A stretch of 64,000 nucleotides of DNA, taken from NCBI RefSeq assembly GCF_012689525.1, contig NZ_CP051515.1, positions 186,001 to 250,000 of the forward strand. The letters are read 5' to 3'. This stretch comes from Paraburkholderia aromaticivorans. Its GTDB lineage: Bacteria; Pseudomonadota; Gammaproteobacteria; Burkholderiales; Burkholderiaceae. The number at the start of each line of letters is the position of its first letter. Position 1 is the stretch's first letter. Both the position numbers and the translations under genes were made by a program. Positions 17,799 through 26,713 of the stretch are shown here, piece by piece. The notes under the pieces are model-generated. The model worked only from the letters and a program-made list of their open reading frames with translations. It made no database searches and was not told the DNA's origin.

Positions 17799-18737
17799 AT
17801 GAAAACTTCGGGTCTGGGTGAACTGGAGGCCATTCTGGCCGTCGCGCGCCATCGCAGCTTTCGGGCGGCCGCGACTGAACTCGGCCTGTCGACGTCCGCG
17901 CTCAGTCATGCGGTCGCGGCGCTCGAAGCGCGCATCGGCGTCCGGCTTTTCAATCGCACGACGCGCAGCGTGTCGCTGTCGGAAGCGGGCGCGCAATTCG
18001 TGGACAGCGTGGCGCCCGCGCTGTCCACGATCCGCGTTGCAATCGAACAGGCCGGCAGCTTCCGCGACACGCTGTCGGGCACGCTGCGCGTCAACGCGTC
18101 GGTGGGCGCGGCGAGGCAAGCCATGCCGCTCTTCATCGCGTTTTTGCAGCGCTATCCCGACATGAAGCTCGATCTCGTCACCGAGGGCAGGCTGATCGAC
18201 ATCGTCGTCGAAGGTTTCGATGCGGGTATCCGTCTGGCCGAAACGGTGCCGCAGGACATGATCGCGGTGCCGTTCGGCGATAAGCAACGCTTTGCGGTCG
18301 TCGGCAGTCCCGCGTACTTTGCGCAGCACAAGGCGCCGCGCACGCCCGCCGATCTGCTCGCGCACCGCTGTATCCGCACGCGCATGCCGAGCGGCGCGAT
18401 CTATCAATGGGAATTCGAGCGCCGCGGCGAGACGGTGCGGATCGACGGAAAAGGCGCGCTGACGCTCGACGAACCGGGTTTGATGCTGGAAGCGGCACGC
18501 GCCGGCCTCGGCGTGACCTATCTGACCGAATGGAATGTCGCCGCGGATCTGCAGGCGGGCACGCTGGTACGCGTGCTGGAGGACTGGACTCCGCCGCTGG
18601 ACGGCCTGTGTTTGTACTATCCCGGCCGTCGTCACGCGCCAGCCGGGTTACGGGCGCTCATCGATATGATCCGCGAGCACGCCGATGCACAGCGCGAACA
18701 GGCGCGGACCAGGCGTAAGGTGCGTGGTCCGCGGTAA
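17799..18737 (+). CDS. LysR-type transcriptional regulator
   Basis: 312 residues. The N-terminal HTH is typical ([59 protein letters not shown]), followed by the two-lobed effector domain (about 90-300), ending in an Arg-rich tail. This is the CrgA/AaeR-like branch by its [17 protein letters not shown] region. Divergent from the aldehyde dehydrogenase gene, its probable target. Confidence 0.93.
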   Translation: MKTSGLGELEAILAVARHRSFRAAATELGLSTSALSHAVAALEARIGVRLFNRTTRSVSLSEAGAQFVDSVAPALSTIRVAIEQAGSFRDTLSGTLRVNASVGAARQAMPLFIAFLQRYPDMKLDLVTEGRLIDIVVEGFDAGIRLAETVPQDMIAVPFGDKQRFAVVGSPAYFAQHKAPRTPADLLAHRCIRTRMPSGAIYQWEFERRGETVRIDGKGALTLDEPGLMLEAARAGLGVTYLTEWNVAADLQAGTLVRVLEDWTPPLDGLCLYYPGRRHAPAGLRALIDMIREHADAQREQARTRRKVRGPR

Positions 18738-18865
18738 GTCATTTTTTCCTGCCCGGATAGAGTCCGGCTCGTTTCCTCAGTCGAATTAACCCGATCCTCT
18801 ATGTTTGCGTAATAATCGCAACACGCGCGGGTTTCGATTTATCAACCATCAAAAATGCGTAGGTC

Positions 18866-20800
18866 ATGGCTTTCAGCGAACCAAGGTCTCCATTTTTCAA
18901 GTGGGTCGTCTCGTCCTCTCAGGATCTGAGCGCGGATAATCGCCAGATATTGCTTGCCAATCTGTTCACGCGAACCGCGTCGATCGTGTTCGCGTCGATT
19001 TGTGAAATCAGCGTCTGCGCAACTGCTTACTACCTTTATCCCAAGGCCCTTTACGCGAGTTGGGGCAGCGCCGTCGTCGCATTGCTGATCGCCCGGCTCG
19101 TGTTGATCTGGTTGTGCTGCTCGCGCAGCGCCAACGGTCAGCCGACTCCTACCTCCGCCTTTCTGTTCGCGAGCCTGCTCTGGAGCGTGCTGTTCGGCTT
19201 CGGCACCTTGCTGTGCAATATCAGCGGAGACCAGACACTGTTCCTGCTCGGCAACGTTTGCGCAGTGGGCGTTATTGGCGGATTGGCCGGCCGTAATGCG
19301 GGCACGCCCCGGCTCGTATTGTTGCAAATCACGTTTATTCTCGGGTTATTGGCTCTCGGTGCAGCGCTGTCGCCCGGCTCCGGCAAACTGGTGCTGCTGT
19401 TCCAGGCGCCGTTCTGCGCCGCCGGCTTCTTTACGGTTGCGCTGCGCAGCAATCGCGACACGGTCGCGTTGCTTCTGGCGCGGGAAAACAGCCACCGGCT
19501 CGCCCATCACGACAGCCTCACCGGTTTGCCCAATCGCGCGCGTATCAGCGAACTGCTGCTCGAACGCACGGAGATGGGCGCGCTGCGCAAAGATCAATCG
19601 TTCGCTGTTCTACTGATCGATCTGGACGGATTCAAGGCCATCAATGACAGCCTGGGCCATGCCGCCGGCGATCAGATCCTTCAGGAAGCGGCAATTCGTT
19701 TGCGTGAAGTGTTGCCGAGTGGCGACCTCGTCGGGCGCCTGGCCGGCGATGAGTTCGTGGCGCTTTCCGATGGTATGGGGCAGGCTCGCGACGTGCGCAT
19801 TCTGGCGGACCGCATCGTGAAGACGCTAGCGCGCCCGTTCGCGTTGCGCGAGGCGCTGGTGCATATCGGCGCGAGCGTGGGCGTCTCGCTCTATCCCGAA
19901 CACGCGAGGACCGGCCCGCAACTGTTGATTTGCGCCGATCGCGCCTTGTATGCCGTGAAACGCAGCGGCAAAAGCGCGTTCGCTATTTTCGATGCCGCGA
20001 AACACGCGTCAGATGAAAGCCTGAGCCTTCTGCGCAGCGATCTGGAAGGCGCGCTGCATTCGTTCAGCGGTTTGCGCATGGAGTACCAGCCCATCGTCGA
20101 TCTCAGCAGCGGTGCGGTGTCCGGCCGCGAGGCGCTGATGCGCTGGACCCATCCCACACGCGGCGAACTCTCGCCTTCCGCGTTCATTCCTACGGCCGAA
20201 CGTACGGGCCTCATTCTGTCCTTGGGCGAGTGGGCTTTGCTGCAATCGTGCAAGGAAGCGGTGACCTGGCGAGACAAGGTGATCGTCGCCGTGAATGTAT
20301 CGCCGGTGCAATTGCGGGAGGAGTCGTTTGCGTCGACCGTTTCGGCGATTCTCCGCAAGACGAAGCTTCCGCCGCAGCGCCTGAATATCGAGATCACGGA
20401 AACGGTGCTGCTGAACGACGATGTCGTGACCCGGCGCAACGTCGGGAGGCTGCGAGCGTTGGGCATCGGTCTCGCGCTCGACGATTTCGGCACCGGCTTT
20501 TCGACCATGTCGACGCTCGTGCGCTTTTCGTTCGACAAGCTCAAGATCGATAGCTCGTTCGTCAAGGAGTCCGTGCACCGTCGAGAATCGGCGGCGGTGG
20601 TGCGTGGGATTGTGGCGTTGGCGCGGGAAATCGGCATGCCGACTACGGCGGAAGGCATCGAGACGCAAGAGCAACTGGACTTCGTGCGCGTATGCGGATG
20701 CACGCATGCTCAAGGTTTTCTGCTCGGCAAGCCGGTGCAAAGCCACGAGATTGCGCGGATCGAAGAAAAGGTTGCCGCGCATTCCGCGGATAAGGAATGA
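18866..20800 (+). CDS. Membrane GGDEF-EAL protein (cyclic di-GMP turnover)
   Basis: 644 residues. The first ~200 form several membrane helices without a recognised sensor domain. The GGDEF domain follows (HHDSLTGLPNRARISELL; LLIDLDGFKAINDSLGHAAGD). Its active-site loop reads LAGDEF near residue 293, a variant still found in active cyclases, so activity is uncertain. The EAL domain (about 400-640) has EYQPIVDLSSGAVSGREALMRW, NIEITETVL, LALDDFGTGFSTM, FDKLKIDSSFV and TTAEGIET, i.e. the metal and catalytic residues, so phosphodiesterase activity is plausible. Six bp before the next gene. Confidence 0.93.
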   Translation: MAFSEPRSPFFKWVVSSSQDLSADNRQILLANLFTRTASIVFASICEISVCATAYYLYPKALYASWGSAVVALLIARLVLIWLCCSRSANGQPTPTSAFLFASLLWSVLFGFGTLLCNISGDQTLFLLGNVCAVGVIGGLAGRNAGTPRLVLLQITFILGLLALGAALSPGSGKLVLLFQAPFCAAGFFTVALRSNRDTVALLLARENSHRLAHHDSLTGLPNRARISELLLERTEMGALRKDQSFAVLLIDLDGFKAINDSLGHAAGDQILQEAAIRLREVLPSGDLVGRLAGDEFVALSDGMGQARDVRILADRIVKTLARPFALREALVHIGASVGVSLYPEHARTGPQLLICADRALYAVKRSGKSAFAIFDAAKHASDESLSLLRSDLEGALHSFSGLRMEYQPIVDLSSGAVSGREALMRWTHPTRGELSPSAFIPTAERTGLILSLGEWALLQSCKEAVTWRDKVIVAVNVSPVQLREESFASTVSAILRKTKLPPQRLNIEITETVLLNDDVVTRRNVGRLRALGIGLALDDFGTGFSTMSTLVRFSFDKLKIDSSFVKESVHRRESAAVVRGIVALAREIGMPTTAEGIETQEQLDFVRVCGCTHAQGFLLGKPVQSHEIARIEEKVAAHSADKE

Positions 20801-20806
20801 GCGTTT

Positions 20807-21250
20807 ATGAATGCCGACACCGAGGCGACTAGGGAACCTGCCTTGCGGTTCCAGCTACGGATTACCGTCTCGCTCGAACTGGCCGACACGCTACGTGCTG
20901 ACCCGACGTGTGCGTCGCATAGCGCGCTCCGTGATGTTCTGCACAGGCACGACGCGACGTTGAAATGCCAGTTCGATGCATTCGCGGACTATGTGAGCGA
21001 AGCAGAACGCCATGGCACGGAAAACTATCCGCTCTATCAATGGACCCGCGAGACGATCGAGAACCCGGAGAAGAAGGCGAAGTACCTGCGGTCGTTTACT
21101 GTCTACGTGAATGGCGGCGAAGTCTACGGCAAAGATGTCGCCGATATCATGGAGAACGAACTATTGCAGTTGATCCGCGAAGACGGAATACAACGCATCT
21201 CCAGATTCAATACCAATCCGGCGAATAATCCGCAGCCGCCCCAGCGATAG
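20807..21250 (+). CDS. DUF5594-like protein
   Basis: 147 residues with AAGGAA about 9 nt before the ATG, inside the tail of the GGDEF-EAL gene. Features include ALRFQLRITVSLELADTLRADP and FTVYVNGGEVYGKDVADIMENELLQLIREDGIQRI. I associate it with a Burkholderia family of unknown function (DUF5594). Close spacing to the cyclic di-GMP gene suggests cotranscription, not necessarily a shared job. Confidence 0.75.
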   Translation: MNADTEATREPALRFQLRITVSLELADTLRADPTCASHSALRDVLHRHDATLKCQFDAFADYVSEAERHGTENYPLYQWTRETIENPEKKAKYLRSFTVYVNGGEVYGKDVADIMENELLQLIREDGIQRISRFNTNPANNPQPPQR

Positions 21251-21387
21251 GCGTCACGCTTACTAAACGTAAAGTTCGTCGTGCCTTTCAGCGGTGTCAG
21301 CTTATCGTCATTTCGGTTTTACATTTGAGGACAAGGCGCCGAGTTTCGTGAGACGATGCAAGCTCACTTTTTTTCGAGGAGAGCGAC

Positions 21388-21612
21388 ATGGGACTCTTGG
21401 ACGAAGCAGGAAAGATTGCGGGGGCGATCGCCGCCGTTGAAGCGGCGGAAAAAGTGGATCCGGAAGCGGGTTTGCTGACGAAAGGCGTCGCCGCTATCGC
21501 CGGTTTTGAAGGCGCCGGCAAGCTGGAATCAATGATCGAAAAGAAAGACGACGACAAGCAGGACGTCGCCGACAATACCCAGTCCACGGACGACACGAAT
21601 CCGCAGACGTAA
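21388..21612 (+). CDS. Small acidic hypothetical protein
   Basis: 74 residues behind a strong GAGGAGAG. Hydrophilic, alanine/lysine/aspartate rich, with a GLLDEAGKIAGAIAAVEAAEKVDPEAGLLTKGVAAIAGFEGAGKLESMIEKK body and a DNTQSTDDTNPQT tail. It looks like the small stress-related cytosolic proteins of the group, but I cannot name a family. Confidence 0.65.
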   Translation: MGLLDEAGKIAGAIAAVEAAEKVDPEAGLLTKGVAAIAGFEGAGKLESMIEKKDDDKQDVADNTQSTDDTNPQT

Positions 21613-21998
21613 GTGATGGTTTGCCGCCGGTCGCATGATCCACGATGGAATCCATGCGCCGGCAACTTCGGCGCTCAGTTCTGAGTGTCGTCTATTGTCC
21701 GTTCATTCTCTGCATGTGCCACTGCCCGGCGTTCGCTCGGTGCGGAACGGCATTCAACGCGAAACTTGCTCGTCGTTCACCATCGAATCATCGCGTGTCG
21801 TCGCCGCGCCCTTGCACGTCAAATGGGGGCGAACCTCTACGCCTCACGCCGTTTCATCTGAGTGTCATAGCCTGGCGACTACGATGGCTGGTCGTCTCCG
21901 TTGCGCGCCGGTCTTCAGCGTACTCGCCGTTCACGAAGAACGCGGTGTGCCCGGCCTGCGCGTCGGCGTCCTTCCACCCCCGTACAACAACACCAGAC
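21613..21998. other. Intergenic region upstream of the Tat phosphatase
   Basis: 386 bp. The phosphatase frame stays open upstream through here, but the translation is not protein-like and the Tat signal fixes the start at 21999. I see no other gene or strong hairpin. Confidence 0.55.
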
Positions 21999-23690
21999 AT
22001 GTCGAACAAAAAAATCGCTAAGGCTTCGCCGACCGATGAAGGCGCTTCCATCGTCTCGCGTCGCGGGTTCCTGAAGTTTGCCGGCGCATCCAGTCTCGCT
22101 ACGGCGGCGGGCACGCTTTCATCGGCGGCGCGCGCGGCGAACAGCGCGCCCGACGGCACACCGGAGCAGGTCCACCTGACTTGGGGCAACGATCCGACCC
22201 ATGAGGTCACGGTGTCATGGGCGTCGCTTGCGCCGGCAGTCAACCCCCAGGTGCGCGTCAGCGGCGCGCGCGAGGGGAAACATACGGTGCATGGCGTTCA
22301 AAGCACCTATACCGACGGCCTCAACGGCGAGGTGGTGTTCACGTATCACGCGCGTCTGCGAGATCTGAAACCCGATACGAGCTACGAATACGAGGTCACC
22401 GCCGAGAACGACAGCAACGCGGCTCAGCCCTTCACGGCCAGCTTCCGTACTGCGCCGCGCGGACGTGCGCCGTTTCGCTGGACGAGCTATGGCGATCTCG
22501 CGACGCCGAATACCGGCTGGGTTCTGTCGTCGCCGCAAAGCCGCTTCGCGGTGCAGGCGGTCGAGCGCTTCCAGCCGCTGTTCCACTTGCTCAACGGCGA
22601 CCTGTGTTACGCCAACCTGAATCCGACGCACCAGCCGGACGTGTGGCGCGACTTTGGCAACAACTGCCAGACGTCCGCGTCGAACCGGCCGTGGATGCCG
22701 TGTCCGGGCAACCACGAGCTCGAGTTTCATAACGGCGAACAAGGCCTTGCTTCGTACCTCGCGCGCTACACGCTGCCGGACAATCACACGCGCTTTCAGG
22801 GCCGCTGGTACAGCTTCCGCGTGAGCTCCGTGCTGTTCATTTCGCTCGATGCCGACGACGTCGTCTATCAGGACGCGGCCGCGTTCGTTGCCGGCCCGGA
22901 TCCGCTGGTGCCGGTTGCGAGCACCGGCAATCCGCCCATTCAACCCGGCACGTCGCTCTATGTGCGCGGCTATAGCGCCGGCGAGCAGACGCGTTGGCTC
23001 GAGAGGACATTGCACCGTGCAGCCGAAGACGACGAGGTCGACTGGATCATCGTGCAGATGCATCAGGACGCGCTGAGTTCATCGAAGACCGGCAACGGGT
23101 CCGATAAAGGCATCCGCGAAGCCTGGTTGCCGCTGTTCGATCGCTACGGCGTGGACCTGGTGTTGTGCGGCCACGATCACGACTACGAACGCAGTTATCC
23201 CGTGCGCGGCTGCAACCACGACAAGGGCACCGACATCGCGACGGGCCGGCCGGTGGATACGTTGCAGCCGAAACCGGTGATGTCGGCGGTGTCGCCGGGC
23301 GCATCGACGTTCGATACGAGCCACGGCACGATCCACCTGATTCTCGGCGGCGGCGGCACGAGCGCGCCGCTGGATGTCTATGGCGTGGATGCCGGCACGG
23401 GGCTGCCGCAGGCGCGTATTTTCACGCGTCCCAACCGCCCGGTGACCGGCACGACGGCCGGGACTTTCGTGCGCGCGAACGCGGACGCCGTGGAAGATGC
23501 GATCTGGTCGGCGCAACGCGATACCGGCACCGGTTATGGGATCGCGGTGTTCGATCACGATCCGGGGCATGCGGGCGGCGAGACCACGATCACGATGAAC
23601 TACTATCACGCGCCCGGCGCGGATCAAACGCCGACGCAGAACTACGAATTGTTCGAGACCGTCGAGCTGAAAAAGAAGCGGCGCGGATAA
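21999..23690 (+). CDS. Tat-exported purple-acid-type metallophosphatase
   Basis: 563 residues. The twin-arginine signal SRRGFLK is at 20-26, followed by a hydrophobic stretch and an ARAA cleavage site near 48. A fibronectin-like N-terminal domain typical of purple acid phosphatases follows (VHLTWGNDPTHEVTVSWASL; YEYEVTAEND). The metallophosphoesterase domain has the ordered metal motifs YGDLA, LNGDLCY, PGNHELEF, VQMHQDAL and CGHDHDYERSYP. Expected to hydrolyse phosphoesters in the periplasm or outside the cell. The start was set by the Tat signal because the open frame extends another 118 codons upstream. Confidence 0.92.
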   Translation: MSNKKIAKASPTDEGASIVSRRGFLKFAGASSLATAAGTLSSAARAANSAPDGTPEQVHLTWGNDPTHEVTVSWASLAPAVNPQVRVSGAREGKHTVHGVQSTYTDGLNGEVVFTYHARLRDLKPDTSYEYEVTAENDSNAAQPFTASFRTAPRGRAPFRWTSYGDLATPNTGWVLSSPQSRFAVQAVERFQPLFHLLNGDLCYANLNPTHQPDVWRDFGNNCQTSASNRPWMPCPGNHELEFHNGEQGLASYLARYTLPDNHTRFQGRWYSFRVSSVLFISLDADDVVYQDAAAFVAGPDPLVPVASTGNPPIQPGTSLYVRGYSAGEQTRWLERTLHRAAEDDEVDWIIVQMHQDALSSSKTGNGSDKGIREAWLPLFDRYGVDLVLCGHDHDYERSYPVRGCNHDKGTDIATGRPVDTLQPKPVMSAVSPGASTFDTSHGTIHLILGGGGTSAPLDVYGVDAGTGLPQARIFTRPNRPVTGTTAGTFVRANADAVEDAIWSAQRDTGTGYGIAVFDHDPGHAGGETTITMNYYHAPGADQTPTQNYELFETVELKKKRRG

Positions 23691-23960
23691 GGTTCGACAG
23701 TGAGCGGTTGACGGGCTGCTGGTCTACGGCGGCCCGCCGGTATCGTCGGCGCGATAATCAAGATGATTAGCTATCCGTAGGATATCCAGGAGCAACCGGC
23801 AATCTTCTCTTCCTGTTTGACTTGAAGCTTTTAAAAGCCTCCGCTCTCGACCCTTCGATCATTTTGTTACACGTCTTACTGATGTGGCACGACGTGGTTA
23901 CAAAAGCCTTTCATGAGCGCGGTTATACTCGGCGCCGTCAACAACAATGAAAGAGCTTTT

Positions 23961-24401
23961 ATGTCGAAGAGAATCCTCAAGATTGTTGCCGTTGCCGCGC
24001 TCACGGCTTCGGCGTCGTTGTCGGCAATTGCCGGCGATATGAACAACGCGCTTGGCGGCGCGCTCGGCGGTGTCGCCGGCGCTGCGCTGGGTGGCGCGGT
24101 GGGCGGCAGCACGGGCGCCGTGCTCGGCGGAGCAGTCGGCGGCGGCGCCGGCGGCGCGGTCACGTCGAACCGCAGGGAACGCACGGGCGCCATTATCGGC
24201 GGCGCGCTTGGCGGCGGTGCGGGCACGGCGGCCGGCAATGCAATGGGCGGTCGCGGCGGCGGTCTCGTCGGCGCTGCGTTGGGCGGCGGTGCGGGTTCGG
24301 CGCTCGGCGGCAATATCTCGCGCTCCAACTCGTACGCCGACGACTATTCCCGCGGCAACCCATCGGGCAAGCGTCATCACAAGCATCGGCATTACGACTG
24401 A
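23961..24401 (+). CDS. Glycine-zipper outer-membrane-type protein
   Basis: 146 residues: a signal peptide (MSKRILKIVAVAALTASASLSAIA) followed by about 90 residues of repeated GGALGG/GAALGGA units. Glycine zippers of this kind form helix packing in envelope proteins (OmpA-like/YMGG families). A basic His/Lys tail (GKRHHKHRHYD) ends the protein. The start at 23961 gives a clean signal peptide; an upstream in-frame ATG would not. Repeats are GC-rich and may complicate assembly. Confidence 0.85.
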   Translation: MSKRILKIVAVAALTASASLSAIAGDMNNALGGALGGVAGAALGGAVGGSTGAVLGGAVGGGAGGAVTSNRRERTGAIIGGALGGGAGTAAGNAMGGRGGGLVGAALGGGAGSALGGNISRSNSYADDYSRGNPSGKRHHKHRHYD

Positions 24402-24597
24402 GCGGAGAGCGAGAGGGCGGCGTAATGCGTAGCACAGGTATTTGCCCGCGCGCCGAGTGCGCCGGGCAATAGGTGACCGACGCTGTGCATTGACTTTGCT
24501 TCGTCGATGGTTATCGTAAACGGTCCTCGCAGTCGCATGCCGACACACGCTGCGAGGGTACTTCACGATTTCCTCCGTCCTCAGGAGACGAAAAAAG

Positions 24598-25182
24598 ATG
24601 CCACGAGTGTATTGCGCGGGTCCGCTCTTCAACGCAGCCGAACGAACCGAAATGGATTCGATTGCCGCCACGCTGGAGGCTGCGGGTTTGACGACATTTC
24701 TTCCGCATCGCGACGGTCTCGAGTTCGCGAAGCTGAAGCCGGAACTTGAGAAACTTGGCGCGTCGGTTGAAGAAGCCGCGCACTTGCTCGACCGCGCAAT
24801 CTTCAGCCTGGATACGTATCAGTTGCTCAGGCGTTGCGATGTGGTCGTCGCCAATCTCAACGGCCGCGTTGCCGATGAAGGCACGGTTGTCGAGGCGTCG
24901 CTGGCGTGGCACGCGGGCAAACCGCTTGTGCTCTTCAAGGCTGACGCACGGTCCATGCTCAGCGGCTCCGACAATCCGATGCTCACGGGCTTAGGCGATT
25001 TCGACGTGGTCGACCAACTGTCGGCGCTGCCGCAGGCTATTCTGGAAGCCGTGGCGCGCGATCGGAGTCGCAGCGTGGAAGGGACGTTGGACAACGGTGC
25101 GGAGATCGCGTCGCTTCGCGAGAGCGGTGGTGAGTTGACCGCGCTTGCGAAGACGCTGTATAGCGCTTTCAAGAAGGCCTAA
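24598..25182 (+). CDS. Nucleoside 2-deoxyribosyltransferase-like protein
   Basis: 194 residues with AGGAGACG before the ATG. The opening PRVYCAGPLFNAAERTEMDSIAATLEAAGLTTFLPHRDG and the central CDVVVANLNGRVADEGTVVEASLAWHAGKPLVLFK are diagnostic of the family. The D-E-G-T-x-x-E segment holds the catalytic and nucleotide-binding acids. Members swap bases on deoxyribonucleosides or hydrolyse nucleotides; which applies here is open. Confidence 0.88.
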   Translation: MPRVYCAGPLFNAAERTEMDSIAATLEAAGLTTFLPHRDGLEFAKLKPELEKLGASVEEAAHLLDRAIFSLDTYQLLRRCDVVVANLNGRVADEGTVVEASLAWHAGKPLVLFKADARSMLSGSDNPMLTGLGDFDVVDQLSALPQAILEAVARDRSRSVEGTLDNGAEIASLRESGGELTALAKTLYSAFKKA

Positions 25183-25208
25183 GCCACGATGCCTGCGAGG
25201 CAGGCGCT

Positions 25209-25355
25209 CTATTTGGTCGATTGCAACAGTGAAGCCGACTGACGCTCATTCGACGTTCGCGTTGCCGTTTGCGCGGATACTGATCCCGCCGCGGCAGCGG
25301 CGACGGCAAGCACGATCGTGGCGATCAGCACAGACAGGTGGCGCGGCGGATTCAT
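25209..25355 (-). CDS. Very small secreted protein
   Basis: 48 residues: MNPPRHLSVLIATIVLAV, then an alanine-rich stretch and VSAQT, i.e. a textbook signal peptide with an Ala-x-Ala-like site near residue 29, leaving a roughly 19-residue mature peptide (QTATRTSNERQSASLLQSTK). Its ATG overlaps the stop of the upstream frame (ATGA), which supports both being translated. Function unknown. Confidence 0.55.
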   Translation of the reverse strand: MNPPRHLSVLIATIVLAVAAAAAGSVSAQTATRTSNERQSASLLQSTK

Positions 25356-25612
25356 TTTCTGATCACCACCACATTGCTCGAACCCGACACGTTGGTAGCA
25401 GCGCCACCATTCGTGGTCGCGTTCTGGTTGACCGGTTGCGGCGGCGGTGGCGCGGGCGCCGCCGAAGTGGCGGACGGAGCGGGGTGAGTTTCGGGCGGCG
25501 CCGGCCTCGCAATACAGCGCATTTCACATTGCCATCGCGAGCAAACTCCTTTGCCACACCGGCGAACTTCCGCGCGCTTGCGGCCGCAGCGGCAGAAGCT
25601 CCAGCGGCGCAA
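25352..25612 (-). CDS. Short Pro/Ala-rich frame, possibly a decayed secreted protein
   Basis: 86 codons at most, without a good start. The C-terminal part (ETHPAPSATSAAPAPPPPQPVNQNATTNGG... SSNVVVIRK) looks like a secreted low-complexity tail. The N-terminal part is Arg/Cys-rich and implausible, whereas another frame over the same bases reads like an Ala-rich exported protein (ARKFAGVAKEFARDG). A frameshift between the two is possible. It overlaps the following small gene by ATGA and follows the fur-family gene on the same strand. Confidence 0.3.
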   Translation of the reverse strand: MRRWSFCRCGRKRAEVRRCGKGVCSRWQCEMRCIARPAPPETHPAPSATSAAPAPPPPQPVNQNATTNGGAATNVSGSSNVVVIRK

Positions 25613-25642
25613 GTATGAGTCGAAGAGCAGCGTCGCGAGTCG

Positions 25643-26089
25643 CTATCTCCTGACTACCGCTCTTGTCAGCGCACCGCTCTTTCTACACTCGGCACACATG
25701 CCGAACAGAACCAACTGACGTCCCGTCACCGCGAAGTCGAGGCTGTTCGCGACAGACTGCTGTCGCGCCTCGATTTCCGCATCGAAGAACTCATAGATTC
25801 GACCGCAGACCGTGCAGACGAGGTGATCGTGCCGGGTTCCGTCATTCAGTTCGTAGACCATGCGGCTGTCGCCAAAGGCTACGCCAGACAATAAATCCGC
25901 ATCCACGAGTTGACCGAGCACGCGATAGACCGTGGCGAGACTCATGTTGCGCATCTCATCGTTGAGAAGCTTATAGACCTGTTCAGCGCTGAAGTGGTCA
26001 CGAGCGTGCTGATGGAAAAACTCCAGCACCAGGACTCGTGGGAAGGTGGGCCGCAGACGGGCTTGCTCCAGAATTCTATAAATGTTCAT
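25643..26089 (-). CDS. Fur-family metalloregulator
   Basis: 148 residues. The N-terminal winged helix has AEQVYKLLNDEMRNMSLATVYRVLGQLVDADLL; the dimerisation domain has the metal site TRHDHLVCTVCGRIYEFFDAEIEARQ and a second CAEC pair (MCAECRKSG) for the structural zinc. The ligands fit Fur itself or a Fur paralogue; specificity (Fe, Zn or Mn) cannot be read. Its only regulon hint in this window is the Fur-type box at 44.6 kb. Confidence 0.92.
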   Translation of the reverse strand: MNIYRILEQARLRPTFPRVLVLEFFHQHARDHFSAEQVYKLLNDEMRNMSLATVYRVLGQLVDADLLSGVAFGDSRMVYELNDGTRHDHLVCTVCGRIYEFFDAEIEARQQSVANSLDFAVTGRQLVLFGMCAECRKSGALTRAVVRR

Positions 26090-26713
26090 GGACGTCGTCG
26101 CAATGGAGCAGTGGCGGCCGACCTGTTGGATTCCAGGTCGCCGCCATGAAGAAGTCGTCGGGAATGACGTCGTGCTGTTTCGACAAGACGAACCGCGAGT
26201 GGCCGAACTATGTAAGCCGGTTCCTTAAGAGAGCCTTAAGCGCCAGTATCAGGAAGCATGGGACGATCGCGAACCGATGAATTCAAACGAGTTCTCCCCG
26301 TTAAATTACGTATTCCTTTCGCTCGGGGTTTTGCCGTCAAAATCGCGCCACACTGACTCCCGGCACATGCCGCAACCCGTTAAGCTTCGTCCCCTCATTG
26401 TTCTTTTGACGCCACGCGGCTTATTTTTTTTGACACCGCATTTATTTTCATCGCCCTATGATCGGGGGGCTCGTTTTCCGCCGCGCTGGCTAGCACGCGC
26501 CGACAGAGCCGATTTGAAAACCATGCAATAGATAAGCGCACACCATGGCAAAGCCATTGAAATGACGTGTCGCGCAATAAACATCCTATAACTACTTATG
26601 CTTCTCGCAGTTTGCGCAACAACGGTTGCAAATGTATTGCATGCGTGTTCACGGTGCTGGTGGAAAGAGCAATTGATACCCTCAATTACCGCTTGATCAC
26701 GGAGCCAACAAGT
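26090..26713. other. Intergenic region between fur-family gene and porin
   Basis: 624 bp, clearly more AT-rich than its surroundings from about 26280 on. Several T-runs and TATGAT/TATAAC-like hexamers are present, but none pair with a -35 at a normal distance. It holds the divergent promoters and a long porin leader. The short frames in it have no ribosome site or family match. Confidence 0.6.

Noticed and set aside
19735..19760. Degenerate GGDEF motif as proof of a dead cyclase
   Set aside because: The loop reads AGDEF, which is found in active cyclases; inactivity cannot be claimed from this change.
21645..21998. N-terminal extension of the phosphatase frame
   Set aside because: The translated extension is not protein-like and would bury the twin-arginine signal that begins after 21999.
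26400..26470. Porin promoter TTGACA ... TATGAT
   Set aside because: Both hexamers are good, but the spacer is 21 bp, too long for a normal sigma-70 promoter.
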